DNA of 64,000 nucleotides from contig JAQGDQ010002370.1 in NCBI GenBank assembly GCA_030141605.1, positions 397,167 to 461,166 on the forward strand, given 5' to 3'. Under the pieces are notes generated by a model. The model saw nothing but the letters and a program-made list of their open reading frames with translations. It ran no database searches and was not told the DNA's origin. Below are positions 24,301-39,400 of this stretch, in pieces (position 1 is the first letter of the stretch; each line of letters opens with the position of its first letter). This DNA comes from Tubiluchus corallicola (Eukaryota; Priapulida; Priapulimorpha; Priapulimorphida; Tubiluchidae). The translations under genes and the position numbers were made by a program.

Positions 24301-27300
24301 CTAAAATTACTAATAAATTGCCTAGCAAAATCACCATTGAATTTTGATTTTGCATAATTTCAGTGATGTAGCAAAAATGCAGGCTGGAATGGGAGACAAA
24401 TTGGGAATATTTGTACAATGGACTACCTGTTGTCTAACAGGATTTATAATTGGCTTTGTCAAGGGGTGGAAGCTTAGTCTGGTCATTATCTCAGTCAGTC
24501 CTTTACTTGCTATTGCAGCTGGCTTCATGTCTAAGGTATGATTTCAGTGGTTATCTTTGTAATATTTTAACTTCTGAACATCAACACTCTTGATTGAATT
24601 TACGGGCCATCCCAGTTAAAAAATGCAGGGATAGAAGTTCAGATGCTCTTTATTAGATTATAGTACTACTGTTGAGTTCACAAGCTGATTGCAATTTTGT
24701 AAAATGAAATTTATTGTGTTGTATGTGTCAGGAAAGACAAAAAATATTTCTGCCTTTAAATTATTATTGTTATTTTACACATATCATATAACAAATGCAT
24801 TGTAGTTAACATGTACGAAAATATAGTTTGTTTGTGTACTTATACATATCACTATGTCAAACAACAGTGTGATTATGTGTAATTTGTATGGTCAAAGTGA
24901 TAAGTCGTGTACCTGACCACAACGTGTTTGAAATGGTTTACTTGAATTTTTGTTGAATGTTTATTGAAATTACGTCTTATGAAGTTTTAGCAAATGTAAT
25001 TATTTTCTGTCGATATTGTATTTTTACTCCAATACTTTTTTATTTCTTGAGGATGGGAGATAGTAGGTGGCATCAGATAAGAAGTTACAATTGTATTCAA
25101 TATAAGCAAATTTTTGCTACAAATAAAAGTGTTCTTATTATTAATAAATTCATTGCAAAGGTTTTGTGGGCTGCTAGATAAAAGAAGGATAATATTAGTA
25201 GACTAAGGCTTAATGAAAATTGTTCGCACGATTTATTTTGAAGGAAATATTTAATACGAAATCATGATTTATTGAGTAAAGCGCATTGACAAATTCGTAG
25301 GTTGAGTGAAAAACTCATTAGGTAATTAAATATCTGTGAATGGGTACTTATATAAAGCCACGTGCAAGTAAGTTTAAAGCAAAAGGTGAAAGAAGCATGT
25401 CTGTCGTCTGGCTGACAAGTCTCTAGTTCAGCTGATTTTGCAGGAAACAAAAAGCTACAATTCATAGGTCAACTTGTAATTAATTTAGAGTTGTAACTAT
25501 GCATTGCGGGTTAGCAATAGAAGCTATTATTGCTTTTCTTTTTTATTATACAGTTGCCGCCAAGTTCAAAATTTCAATGAACTACTCTGAAGCCATCAGT
25601 TGGTTAGTTTTGTACAAGTGCGGCTTTTTGTAGCAATTAAAAAAATCTCAGGTACATTGAATGGTTTATAATAATGCCATGTTTATTAGGTATGTCTAAT
25701 AAGTGAGACTTCCAGTTTTTATGGTTTTTCATGTTTTCAGCTTGCTACTGAAATGACTAGTAGAGAGTTAAGCGCTTATGCGAAAGCTGGAGCAATAGCA
25801 GAAGAAGTGTTCATGTCAATAAGAACTGTTGTAGCATTTGGTGGAGAACGCAAAGAAGCTGAAAGGTGGGTGAATATATATTTTCACTCGTATTTTCGAA
25901 AAACCTATGGTGCTACATAGCTTCTTAGATAAATTATTTAGGATGTTTTATTTACAAGTAGATGCTTAACTAAGTACTCTTGTCTCAAAATTTTATACTT
26001 TTTTTAAAGCACTATTACTATGTGTAAGAAACTTTAAGCAAAGCAAGGACCATATGGTACATTCGTTCTAAAGATGTTTTTGACACCTTGTCTAACTGTA
26101 GCCTGATCTGCTTCGGCATGCAAACTTCTTTGAGATGATGTGCCATATTGGCATGGTAGATAATGTTGTATTAATTAGTAAAGTAGTAGTAATTAAGACT
26201 ATCTTTAAAAGTAATAGATGGTTAAAAGAAGTAACAAAATATTATGAAAGAGGCTTTCTAATCTGAAACTTATAAAAAAGAGCATTTTCTTGTTTTAATA
26301 ATCTGGATTTGACACAGGTAAAGGAAATGCTAAATTTTGTTAAAATGATTCTGACTATAAATTAATGAAATTATTACATCAAGACCTATATGCAGGCTTT
26401 ACTTGCATTTTCAGAAAAAGACAGAAATGCATATTAGACTTTCTCTCTTGTATAATTTCAATATATCCCTGTAAATTTATTACAAAAAAATCTGTTTCTG
26501 GATGAGAAAAGCTTAACGCCTTTGAACAATTAAGGAATATATATATACATGTAATGTCATTTACCTCGTTGAAGATTAGCCAGCAGTATGGTTAAGCTCC
26601 TGAGGTGCCATTGCTGTCTTTGTTTTGTGTTTCTTTAATAAAATGCCGAAATTAGACACATTATTAAATGAAATACGTGATTTTACAAAATTCTGCTTTG
26701 ACTATGTACACTTGATAACCTTGTTGTCCTACCATTCATAAGAAATTGGCCTACATTTGTAATGCCTTGCAAAATTGACTTCGTTTTATCATGCTGTGCT
26801 GAAAGTAATTATTTTTAAATGTATACTATACTGTTGTAAGTATATAAATTCAACATGTTTTCTGCTTTCTGGATGCAGATATGAAAAAAATTTAGCTGAT
26901 GCAAAGAAGATTGGAATACAGAAAGGGTTAACTACTGGAACAGGGCTTGGCTTAACATGGATGCTTATTTTCTGCGTTTACTCTTTGGCGTTTTGGTATG
27001 GTTCCAGACTTGTAAGAGAAGATCCGGAATACACAGCTGGTACACTTATGACGGTATAAAGTTAACTTGCTCATTTTGTGAAAGATGACAAATTCATTGA
27101 CAGAAGAATAGTGTCAGATTGTTCTCTCATGCTGGATTTATCAATCTGATTAAAATCACCGAGGAGTTATATTTTTGTTAGTTTTTGTAATGTACGTGAA
27201 ACTGAATTTTGTAAACCATGTTATGATTTTGAAAATTAGTGAGCTAATTTAAAATAGCTTCATTTTTCTTTTGCCTCATTTGCAACCTATTTTATAGTTT

Positions 27301-27438
27301 AATAAACTAACTGTAATTTTTCAGGTATTCTTTGCTGTCATGATAGGCGCATTTGCCATGGGCCATGCAGCAGCTCCGTTGTCAGATTTTGCTAATGCAC
27401 GAGGTGCAGCTTCAAAAGTGTATGAGATAATAGACACG
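18360..27438 (+). CDS. ABCB exons 1-9: N-terminal tail and first transmembrane domain
   Basis: Exons 1-2 encode 82 residues: a polar tail with a Lys/Glu run ([13 protein letters not shown]) before TM1. Exon 3 gives TM1 ([18 protein letters not shown]) and exons 4-9 the remaining five helices, with family landmarks [39 protein letters not shown] and LAFWYG. Exon 4 starts at 22105, because only that acceptor (TATATTCTTAG) continues the phase-2 donor CAACAG at 21338; the nearer acceptor at 22061 would break the frame. Extracellular loop 1 is long, about 84 residues, with two N-glycosylation sequons (NSS, NLT) and four cysteines. Confidence 0.93.
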
Positions 27439-30400
27439 GTGTGTTAAGTTATTTCCAGAAATTTACATTTTCTGTTTTCCAGATTTACCATTTTGAAGCT
27501 TAATAAATTAATCTAAATTGTTTTTAAATACTTAAGTTTTGTGGCTGATAAATTAGACAAGTTTCCTGATTTTCTAATTGCAATGTTAGAGAAGTAGTTA
27601 AGATATTTTTGGTGGCACAGAAGAAATGGGCCAATGTTGAGACTGCAATAACATTAGAAGCAAGTGCCTTAAAAAGTTGAAATTTCATGGTGTTACAATA
27701 CATTAACTTTTGCCTGTGAGAGCTACATATTTTTGGCTTTAGCCAGTGGTTTCCAAACTTTCTCGGACCGTTACCCAAATCGGGAAACCCGGTCGTGTCC
27801 ATTACCCCCCACCTAGTACTACATCTCCAACTCAAAAAGCAAACACACGTATATGCCACAAGCAAGCAAAATTATTTATGTTTGCTCGTGACATAAATAA
27901 ATTTCCAGGTGTTGTTGTTGTATTGTTTTGGAAGAAAACTACGTAAAATGCATTCCGAGCGAAGTTTTAAAAATTTTCGGAGGGGTGCCCGTTACCCCCC
28001 CAAAAAAACCATATTACCCCCGGGGGGTAATTTACCCCTACTTTGGGAACCACTGGCTTTAGCGATGTTTAAGTTTAAGTTGTAGCCGAAAAGCTTTTGT
28101 ATGTTAAAAATTTAAATGCACAATATCAGCTATTCATCAATTGAAAAAACAATCACATTCATGTATAAAGCATTCAATAAATTGCAGCAAAACAACAAAG
28201 AAATTAAACAGTTTACATCTTGGTTTTCACCACAAAAGATAACACACCAATAAAGATTTATTGTCAAGTTGTTAGGAAAAAATGGGACTTAATCCTCTGG
28301 ACTGTGGTATCTGAAATTCCTGAAAGAGAGTGTACCCAAAGTTGCACAGAGATGTTTGATACAGAAAAATTGAAAGCAAAAATTGTTAAGTGCTGGAACT
28401 AGATATTCCATAAAGAAGTAATAGGTATATCGGCTGTTGGAAAAAAATGCCTTCATCTAGTTTGCATTGAAAATGATGGACATGTGAGCACTTGTAATTT
28501 TAACAATGGAGATATACAAAATATTTTATGGCATTTGTTTTTTTGACTTGCTGATTTAAATTTCTGTTTCTTTAAAAGAATCTAAGGGAATGACTTCTGG
28601 CATTTATGCACATTCCTATGGTTAATCCAGTATGGTAATTTCTAAGCAATTTCATTTTTTCTTCGTATAATAGCCCCAGATACCCGATATGTGGTGTGGT
28701 GATAATTATGGGTGGGCAAATCAAAGTTTTAAGTTAAAGAGTGTCAGTTGGAGCTGATTTTTGTCATTCAAAAATATTTCAAAATAATTATGTACTTCAC
28801 TTTTTTAACTCATCTGTGAGACAATTCTTGCAACTTTATGTTCCTTCTTGATAAGTCATTCAGGTAGTGCTTACTGATCTGTATTGTCATACCATTTCAT
28901 ATAGGATATTTTTATTACCACTTTATTACAAATTATTTTTCATTTACAAAAGTTCTCTCTTATACTGACCACATATACTCACTGAGACATGATTAAAGTG
29001 TTATGACTATATTTGCAGGGCTTGCTGTAATATCTTGAGTTGCAAAGATGTTGTGATTGTCTTGTGAATCATTAATTTATTAATGACTTTTGTTGCAAGT
29101 ATTTTTATGTTGTAACTAATATTCCCAGTTACCAGAATGATGTTGTTGGCAGTATTTTTGTGGTTTTAGAAATGTATATTGTATTGTCTCCCAAAAATCA
29201 AAATGATGTCTGTTGAGACTAATGCATTCCTTAATGTCAAAATTTATAGAGTGCGTGTGCAAATGTCTATAGTTTAAGCTAATTCATGTCATTTTAACAA
29301 TGACTGAGCAGTCTCATAAGTGATTTAGCTTATCAACATTCAAAAGTATTATTTAGGTTAAGTATACTGCATGTGATGAATGTTGCTTTGCTGACAGTGA
29401 TATATTTTTTAATTCATTAGTAGTTATAATGGCAGTGTTATTATTTATAGGTTCCAGTCATAGATTCACAATCTACATCAGGTGAAAAACCTTCCAATAT
29501 TGTAGGGAATATTGAATTTAAGGATGTGCATTTTCAGTATCCGTCTAGGCCTGATGTAAAGGTTAGTTGTTAAAGCTTTCTTCGCTCAAAATATTTCCTT
29601 TAGAAGTTCAAAATATTTCCTGTTAGCATTCGATTTACCATTTTTGTGATTTTATGTCATGACTTGTGCATCAGTATGCCATTGTACTGTTTTTAACTAC
29701 CTGTACATTACTAATTAGGGATGTGCAAAAACCAAGCCCAGTTGACCACTGAGCCACAGTTTCAGTCCACGGTTTACTTTGTAAAGACCCCATAATTTCA
29801 TTATTATAGTAGATTGAACACAGCTAATTCACGTTTTGGCAAGTCAGTCCATTTGCATTTATGATGAGCCTTTAAAATGGCTCAGACCGACATTGTGCAA
29901 TTGTAAATTTACTTCAGATGCTTGCAAAATTTCCATTACAATATTTAGAAAGTTTCAGTTTGGATTTGGTTTGGTTTCATTTTTTTAATTTTTGCACAAC
30001 CCTTTTGCTATTATTGGGTTGAGAGTTATTGAGAAAATGAAACTTTAAACTACAAATTTTATTTTGTGCCTCAGGTGCTGAAAGGTCTGAATTTGAGAGT
30101 TGAGAATGGACAAACCGTGGCACTGGTAGGTCCAAGTGGTTGTGGAAAAAGTACAGTTGTGCAACTCATACAACGATTGTATGACACCATCAATGGTTCG
30201 GTATTGTTACTTTTACTATTATACAATCAGAGTCTTTATTATTGCTATTGTGAGTTTCATCAAATTTGAGTCATTTATTGCTGATATTTTATTTTGGCCT
30301 TTTTACAATGAAGCATTGTTTAGCTATATCTTTCATTCTAATATAAAGAGCTGTTTGGAAACCTGGAAATCCCTCAGCAGTTGATGGGCACCCTCAGCAG

Positions 30401-33400
30401 TTGATGGGCTGCTGACATACAGATGTAATGCAAATGATTGTCAAAGGATTTCTCAAACTTTAGAAAGTTCATGATTTTTTCATGGTTTTGTTGCAATGTC
30501 ATAACTGGCCATCATGTTATAGGTGATGTTGGATGGGCGAGATATAAAAACACTGAACGTAAAATGGTTAAGAGATAATATTGGAATCGTCAGCCAAGAG
30601 CCTGTATTGTTTGGCACTACGATTGGAGAGAATATTCGCTATGGACGTGATGGAGTTTCGCAAACTCAGATAGAGGATGCAGCCCGGGAGGCAAATGCTC
30701 ACAACTTCATTATGAAGTTGCCACAGGTATCATTTTCTTCATCCTAAAATCATCAGATTATAAAATATCTAAAAGAGAAAACTTTCCGTGGTTTGCCTCT
30801 TGTGTTATTAAGAAAGGATTTGTTGTCATGTACACTAATTTCAGGTTTTATTTTGTCTGCCTTTGTGTCAAAAAGTCGCTTTTGCATTCAAAAACTTGTG
30901 GCATGAATGAAAAGTTGAACTATACCAATTTAGCTGACAATTGACTTTTATTATTACTATTAAGTTGTGTTGGTAGTGCTTTATTAAAAACAGCACACAA
31001 ATCCCTTTGGATTTGCCTAAAACTGAATTTAGCTTGTCATGTTTACATATAGCAGCCTTCGCCCTTTGGCTCAAATTTACAGTACTTAGATTGTGCTTTG
31101 ATTCTGACTGACGAAATGTTAACTTGATTCTGCAAGTAATTGGGGTGTACATAATAGTGTGCAGCTATGTAAACAATCAAAATTTTACACAGTGTGTCTT
31201 CATAACTGATATTAACATTTGTTGTGGTTTATTTAGAAATACAACACCCTAGTCGGAGAGAGAGGTGCACAACTGTCTGGTGGTCAGAAGCAAAGAATTG
31301 CTATAGCTAGAGCTCTTGTTCGTAATCCTCGGATATTACTGCTAGATGAAGCCACATCAGCATTAGATACAGAGAGTGAAGCTACTGTGCAAGCAGCATT
31401 GGATAATGTAAGGCATTTTAACAATCCACTAAAAAGTCGATTCTGTACCATTCAGAGTTATGTGTTATCAGCTCTGTTCTGATTAGTAGTTGCCAGGGCC
31501 TTAGTTGGTATGGTGGGTTTGATCCAAACTTGTGTTTTACAGGCACGATTGGGGCGCACTACAGTTGTGATAGCTCATCGACTTTCAACCATTAAAAATG
31601 CTGACAAGATTGTGCCTATTGAATTGGGTGTGTCAGTTGAGGAAGGTAGTCATGCAGAACTAATGAAAAAGGGTGGAGTCTACTATCACTTAGTAATGGC
31701 ACAGGTAAGCTAGTAACTGAAAATTTTTATTGAAACCATCCACATAATTTTTGGTCGAGGGACTTTACACAAATTGCTGCTTTTCTGGACGTTGTTGTTT
31801 TTGTGTCATTTGAGTTGAACTTTACTTCAAAACTTTATGGTCTGTATTCTGTGCAGCTTTACTAATTCAGAATTTTTCTGAGGTTGATTTAATTTTTTTA
31901 AGAGCGAAGGTTTGGAAGACATTGAAGAGAATGAAGCAGCCGTTATATCATATACTGATCTTTCTGGTTCTCCTAAAACTCGTTCTGAGAGCCATGTGTC
32001 TGTAAAAAGAGTGTTAAGTCGACAGATTTCTCGTGGAATGTCAGTAACATCAATAGGATCGGATAAACCTGCAGCTCCTGAAGTTGATGAGGTAAACATT
32101 GATTGAGTAAAATTCATCTTATATGTTCAGCATTGATTGCATTAGATTAGACTAGACTAGACTAAACCAGAGATGTGCCGATATGGGAATCTGTGTTACG
32201 ATCCGATACCGATTATTTTTACCTATTGCTGTTGGCCGATCCGATCCGATTTCAGACCCAAGCTGATATGTTGGTATTAGAATTGCTGCAACAGTAATTA
32301 TGTTGTGACTGTGAGAAGTCAAAATACGATATAATTATGACATTAGCTTTTAAATAAGACGCTTATTGACTTCTTTTACAGTTATAATTATGACATTTTT
32401 GTCCTTCAGTAAAGTACTAGTTGTATACTAGTTTTGTGTTTATAGCTTCTGTTTTATTATTAATACCTTTAGTTTATCATTTGCTAGGGTCAGCTTCGTA
32501 TAATTTACTCAACAACATATTTCAGTCCCGACAGCAATTTGGGCTTTTAAACGCACATCAAAAAACACTTCACGGTGAAAAAAATAACTGGTAAAGATGT
32601 TTCATGTAAAATTGCAGATGCGAAAGAAACATGTGATAGTTTGGTAACAACCTCACAGGCACAGAGCTTGAACTTGAAAATATTTGCATTTTACATGTAT
32701 GAAACACCTGTTTTAGTCAAACTCGTACGTTTTATGGCTCAGTCAGCACTTAAAAGTTGTGGCACTTGTATGTAAATGGCATGGTGAAAATGAAATAGAC
32801 CTTTTGAAGAAACTGCATAAACTAATGACCATAAGTGCTTGTTACCATTCATTTTGTGCTAATAACAGAAGGCTCAATCAAAGTTTATTTTAGGTGTAGT
32901 CAAAGTGAAAATTTATTTCAGGAGAAACTTTTAACATCCACGTTCCTATTGCAGATATTAGAGCATTATCGGCTAGAGATCGATCTGCTCCAATGTGCTA
33001 GTTTGTTTGCCTATCTTTTTATTGTAAACAAACTTAGTGTGCCATAATATGACAGAAAATATCAGTTGAACTTGCACAGAAGTTGAACGTTATTTTCTAT
33101 AGTGAAAAGTTATGAGAAAGCCTTCAGTTTTTTGCTGATGATTTTTTAGCATTCTGTTCGTCCTTAAACTATAATTTAATGTTTTATACTGGGTATTACA
33201 ATAAATTTGATATTCATAAGTGAATATCTATTGCAAAATGGCTTTCTAATTTCAGCTTCATAGCTTCAGATGGTTTGTGGTTTTAACTGGTATATCAAGC
33301 TTAATTTGCATAATGTCCACTTAATTGATGCAGATGTTATTACAGCATTGTTTTTGTCTGTTTGTACAAAATTGTACATTCTGAAAAGCTGTTATGGTTT

Positions 33401-36400
33401 GCAAATGCAGAAAATGCAAGTATTTTGTACTGCAGCAGGATAATAAGCAGGACACAAATTTTTACAAGCATTAAGCAGTTTGCATGTAATGAGTAGAAAG
33501 GCATGAGTTTATTTCATGGTTTTATTGTCTTTTAGTTACCTGTTTATCACATAGATGATTTTACATGTATAAATTGCTAATAATTACACCTGTCCGATAA
33601 GTTACGATTGAGATGCATTTTTGTCTTTTTAGAGAGATGTTTAAAGGAAGACAGGTTGATTTTTCTTATACTATCCCATTTTTAAGAATAGTAAAAAGTA
33701 TACATTTTCACACCAGTAATACTGAAAAAGTGTTACTGATAGTTAAAAAATAGATTAAAATCTTAATTAATGGCATTAATTAATTAACTATTGATGACAT
33801 CACAAACGAACATAATTTTCAACAGCAAAAATATTCAACGAGCGTGTTGCATGTGTTTATGAAAGGGAAGATTGAAGAGATTCAGTGTGTTGTACTAAAA
33901 CTCGGCAAGTTTAAAAAAAATTCAGATTTTCTTAAATTAAGTGAAGAAGTCAATGACACATGCCATTCTTGAAAAAATACTGTGTTCTCTTTCAATATTT
34001 CATAGAGTAGATTGTTTTGACATACAGTTTAAGATTGAGTCCAGTTCTGATCTGACTTCACACCTGACTTCAGGCATGACAGCAGTAAATGTTTTCAAAA
34101 TTTTAAGCTTTTGCACTCTGCATTAAGAGAATTTCACTTTTCTCCACAGGATGATGTGTCGGATCTCCCTCCTCCAAGTACACTACGTCTGATGAAGTTG
34201 AACTCTCCTGAGTGGCCATTCATCGCTGTGGGAACATTCTGTGCGATGGCTAATGGAACTATTATGCCTATATTTGCTGTCCTTTTTGCAGAAGTGCTTG
34301 GGGTATGACTGATGATTGTTTATGCAAACATTAATGTTTCATTTTTAACTAGTAGCACATTTTGTGTTGATGGCATTCTGTTACAGGATTCACAGAACAG
34401 TTGTTTTATGGTGAAAAGTCGTTTGGTGCTTATCATGTGAAAAGTGAAGTAAATCAACTGCATTTTTAATGTGTTAGGTGTTTTCAATCATAGACCTAGA
34501 GGAGCAAGAAAAAGAGTCCAATTGGTATGCACTTCTTTTTCTCCTCGTTGGAATTGCAGCTGGAGCCACTATGTTTTTACAGGTAAAAAATGAAATACTT
34601 GGACATTTCCTGTATTTAATAGTAGATTCTCAAATTTCCTTTGCTCTTATCAAATACATATTTTCTAATCAGCTAATGTTTAAATTATGTTTGTAAACAT
34701 TCTTCATTGAGCAAAACAGTGTTGCTTTCTAGGAATTATGCTTCTGATTCTTCAACTATTTTTAGTCATTGTAGTGTATTTGTAGCATTATAAATCAATT
34801 GAAATTGGGTTATTTCATTATACTATTAAAGTTCTTTCTTTCTTTAAGAAGACTTTGTCGATGCCGTTGCTTAAATACTTAATTTCTTAACTTTTTAAAA
34901 ATAGGTGTATTTCTTTGGCATATCTGGAGAAAGCTTGACTAAGAGATTACGTTATATGGGCTTCACATCAATGCTAAGACAAGAGATTGGTTGGTTTGAT
35001 GACAGGAAGAATACAGTGGGGGCACTCATGACTCGTCTTGCTACTGATGCGTCTAATGTTCAGGGGGTTGGTTTTTTTTAAGAAACATTGTGTCATTAAT
35101 AATATGTTTTCATGGTGTTTGCTGTCCTGGAGATCAGCTTCATAAGCTGTTCTTGTTTTGTGTCACCATTTGAAACTTATTCTTAACTTCCAGTATGGCT
35201 ATTACTTTTTCGGTGCCTTTTTGACAAGTAGCTATGTAAGTAACGCTTATGTGTTGTGTTTTGCCTTAAGATGTATTGTTTGGTAGGTTTCAGGGGTAAA
35301 TTTTGTTTAATTGTTCTGACAAATTTTAAACTGGAGGTGAAGGAAATTTTAATTCTAAGAATGTTTGATCTTTTTAGATGACATGGTATAATTCATTATG
35401 TTGGAGTTTTGTGTCAGAATTTCTAGATTTCGCTTTAATGTGAGAAATGATGTGCAAACCTGAAGTAATTTATAAGTGTTCAGTTTAACAATTTGTTGTT
35501 ATGAAATATTGTAAATCAATGACTTTTGAGTCGGCTACTTTTGTAATTACTGCTCCACTATAATCACCCAACATTCTGTGCAGGTTTATACTATAATGAA
35601 GTGATGTCACATTACAGGCATATATACGATTCGGTCATTATTCTTAATATAAGAGAACAGCCATTAACATTGTAGGCACAGTAATAATGCCTTCTGTATG
35701 AAGATATGATGCTTATTTTTATATTTTCAGGCAACAGGAGCACGACTCGGATCCACGCTAAACGGATTTGCTAGTATTGCATGTGGATTAGCTATAGCTT
35801 TTTCTAATAGCTGGCAACTCACGCTGGTCATTCTGGCTTTCACACCTTTTATAATGCTTGGTGGTGTACTACAGATGAAAATGTTGGCAGGAAATGCGCA
35901 TCTTGATAAGGATGCATTAGAGAACAGTGGACGTGTAAGCTTGAAGCTCTCATAACGCAGATAACAATTTTTGAGAACAAGAATAGTAGAATGAAATAAA
36001 ACGTCCCACAATTAAAAACAAGGAAAAAAGAAAGAACACAATGTTTCAAACTAGCATTGCAATTCTTCGGGTGAGCAAAAATGGCCAAAAAGAGCAAAAA
36101 ATCACAAGTGCTTACTGTGGTCACGTTTTTGTTCTGAAAAAACTACAGTGCGAATTTGAAATGTTGTGTTCTTTCTTTTTCCTTGTTTTTCGGTTGTGTT
36201 GATTTTTTATAAATGGAGTTCTCAAGAAAGTTCAGATTTTTCTTTTTCTTATGACACATTTGTGCCAAAGTCCATTTATTGAAGCTCATAATAAACACAA
36301 TTAAATTTTCATTTATTTCCTTGCTCATTTACTTGTGATTTTAATGTATGAACAATTATTTTAAAGGTGGCTACAGAAGGAATAGATAACATCAGAACAG

Positions 36401-39400
36401 TGGCATCATTGTCGAAGGAGAAGCATTTTGTCAATCAGTATTCTTCAAGTCTTCGTATTCCATTTAAGTATGTAGTTGTATCAAAATTAAGAAGATTTTT
36501 TTTTGCACTTTTCATTTTTGTCATGATTGGTTTGATGACAGGTAGAACACAGTAGGGACACGTCAAGGCTTCATATTCCATTTAGATATATAATCTTTGT
36601 ATTGATGATCAACATGTGAAAGCAAAGATTTGTTTTACATTTTTTTCATTTCGGTGAGGTAGGGTGTGTGTGTGTGTGCATGTGCGTGCTCGTGCGTGCG
36701 CGTGTTGTTGTTGTTGTTGTTGTTGTTGTTGGGCCGAGGATTAATTCCGGGTCTTCTAAAGCGAAGCTGAGGAATTCTAAAGCAGTTGTTTGAACTAATT
36801 AAGCTTGTATGCCACGAATGCCAAGTTTTCTTTTCCTAGTATGTTCTGGAAATTAGTTAGGCAATAATGTCATACTTATGTTGTTATGGCAGTTTCTGGA
36901 AAGTAGGAGAATGTATTTTTATTGTGGTCTACCTAATTTTTGATACACTTGTACTTTCTGATCTTTTCATTTATATAGTTTGTTTTATGTGATTATAAAA
37001 ATTGTTGGGCTGTTTTGTAAGGCATTGATTTGTTAAAATTTCAAAAAGTTTTCAGCCTTGTTAATGTCGTAACAGTGCAATACCCGTTCTTTAAGCATTT
37101 GGCAAGCTAATTCATTCTACAATAAAGCTATTTTGAACCAACAGGAATTCAATGATCCGATGTCATTTGTACGGTATAGCATTCAGCTTTTCACAGGGTA
37201 TCATCTTCTTTGCATATTCTGCTTGCTTCTACTATGGTGCAGTGCTAATCGAAGAGAAGGGTTTAGACTACGAAAAGGTTTTCAAGTGAGTGGCTTAAAT
37301 TTTACAAATACTTTGCACATACATACAAGTGTTTGAAGTTTGCATCCAGAGTTGTGCAGAAATTGGTGAGTTTTTTCCTGAAAATCATCCTAAAAATAAA
37401 ATATGTTGTTTTTGATGCTTCTCTTGGTAAGTTAAAATCCTGAAACAGACTTCATGCTGATAACTTGTTGATTAAAAAGGAATGGAGGAATACCCATTCT
37501 TTCAAAAATCTGAAATGGCATTTTTTGAAACAGTTAACAGCTGTTAACTACTTGTCAAGACGTATGGCCAATTTTATGTAGAGCTGATAAGCATGCTTTG
37601 TTATTTCCTTGCTTATATTTTTAGTCAGTAAGTGCTTTCAAATAGATTATCAAAAATAGTTTAGATGATTTGTACAAATAAGTATTCTTTTATTTGATTT
37701 AAACAATGATTTTTTTTAAACTAAAAACAAAAATTTAGTTTTGTTGTCTATTTTGCCAACATGCACAGAGCAAATTAAATTCGTGCCATAAATGAGACTG
37801 CCTGATAAGTTCTGTATCATAATTTATTTTAATGCTTTTAGAGTATTTTCTGCTATTGTGTTTGGAGCAATGTCACTGGGTCAGGCCAGCAGCTTTGCAC
37901 CGGACTTTGCCAAAGCTAAAACTTCTTCACAGAGAGTCTTGCATTTATTTGACCGAGTTCCATTGATTGATAGTTCATCTCCTGATGGTGAAAAACCTGT
38001 AAGCTGTACAATTGATCATCAGTATAAAAGAAGTAACTTTTTGACATTTTGTGAAAAGGAAAATGGCCATAGCATATGTTTTGCAACCAAAGTTAAGTAA
38101 TGCTGAGCCAGGTTAGTAAATGGATTGAAAAGGAAATGGAAATGGTGCTTTTTGTTGAATCTTTTCAGGATCGTATTTTCTAATAAACATTTCTGCCCAA
38201 GTTTTTTTCATTAATCTTATTTGAAAGGAAAACACCAATGAAGTTTTTATCAAAGTTTCAAGGATTACACCTTTGAAGAGATAATAAGAAAGCTTGTTTG
38301 TCTAAATGACAATGTATTACTTCCTTGTATAGATTATTTTTTGTGAAAATTTAATGCTATTCAATATGCTTGAGCCGCTAGTGCAACTTGTTAACGATCA
38401 TCGGATACTTGCAGTACAGTGCGTGTGAAACTGTTGACCTTATTTTTTTCAGAACTGTATTGCAATTTTACATATTTTTTTACTGTAACAATGTTTATGA
38501 ACTCGAATGCTGAATGTTCACTGTTCATTGTTTTAGAGTACTTGTATTGGGAGAATACAGTTTAAGTCAGTCAACTTTAACTATCCATCACGCCCAGATG
38601 TGCCAGTGCTTGTTGGATTTGACTTGACTATTGATCCGTCACAAATGGTGGCTTTAGTTGGTAGTAGTGGCTGTGGAAAGAGTACTACTGTGCAGCTGTT
38701 GGAGAGGTTTTATGACCCTCTAGAAGGGCAAGTGGTGAGCTGCATATGTTGTAAAGGATGTAAACTCTAGTATTGTTTAGTTAAATATCGGGTAAATATG
38801 TCATTTTTAGTCCCAGACTCCCAGTCTATAACTTAGAATAAGCTTGAAGAAGGATGTATCTAGGAAGCCATGAAACCTTGCAAAAATCTTTGTGAATTGA
38901 CAGTTAATCTTCAGAACACTGCACTGTTTGTATGTAATTGCTTATTATTTGTATAATTGGTTTTATGCAACTAAAGGCATATCAGCCCATCTTTGTTAAT
39001 GTGAACAGAAACAAATTCTTGGAAACTTTGGAACTTGTAAATTTTGGATAAGCTAAGTAATAATTTTCTTCCAATAACTAATATACACTGTAATAATTTT
39101 CTTCAAATGAGCAAAAATGAAATTATTAATAATTAAAAAATGGCCAGGAAAGTTACCACAGTTTCCAATTTGATGGTTTTTTCACAAATATTTAGAGGTT
39201 AGTTTTTATAAATAAAGGGGAAGAAAACCTCCAAAAAATTTCAAAGCAGTGAAAGGTAGCAACGGTCAATCGAGTCTTTGATTCATCATAATCTAGGCTA
39301 GCTATTTTTGCTAATGATATTTAACTTTAACTAGATGATTGATGGGAAAGATATAAAAAATCTGAACATTCAATGGCTTCGACAACAACTTGGCATTGTC

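Noticed and set aside
35727-36124. Minus-strand frames opposite ABCB exon 19
   Set aside because: They are shadows of the coding exon and of the palindromic MITE arms.
37142-37336. Long open frame overlapping ABCB exon 21
   Set aside because: The phase from exon 20 and family similarity ([19 protein letters not shown]) show that a different frame is the coding one.
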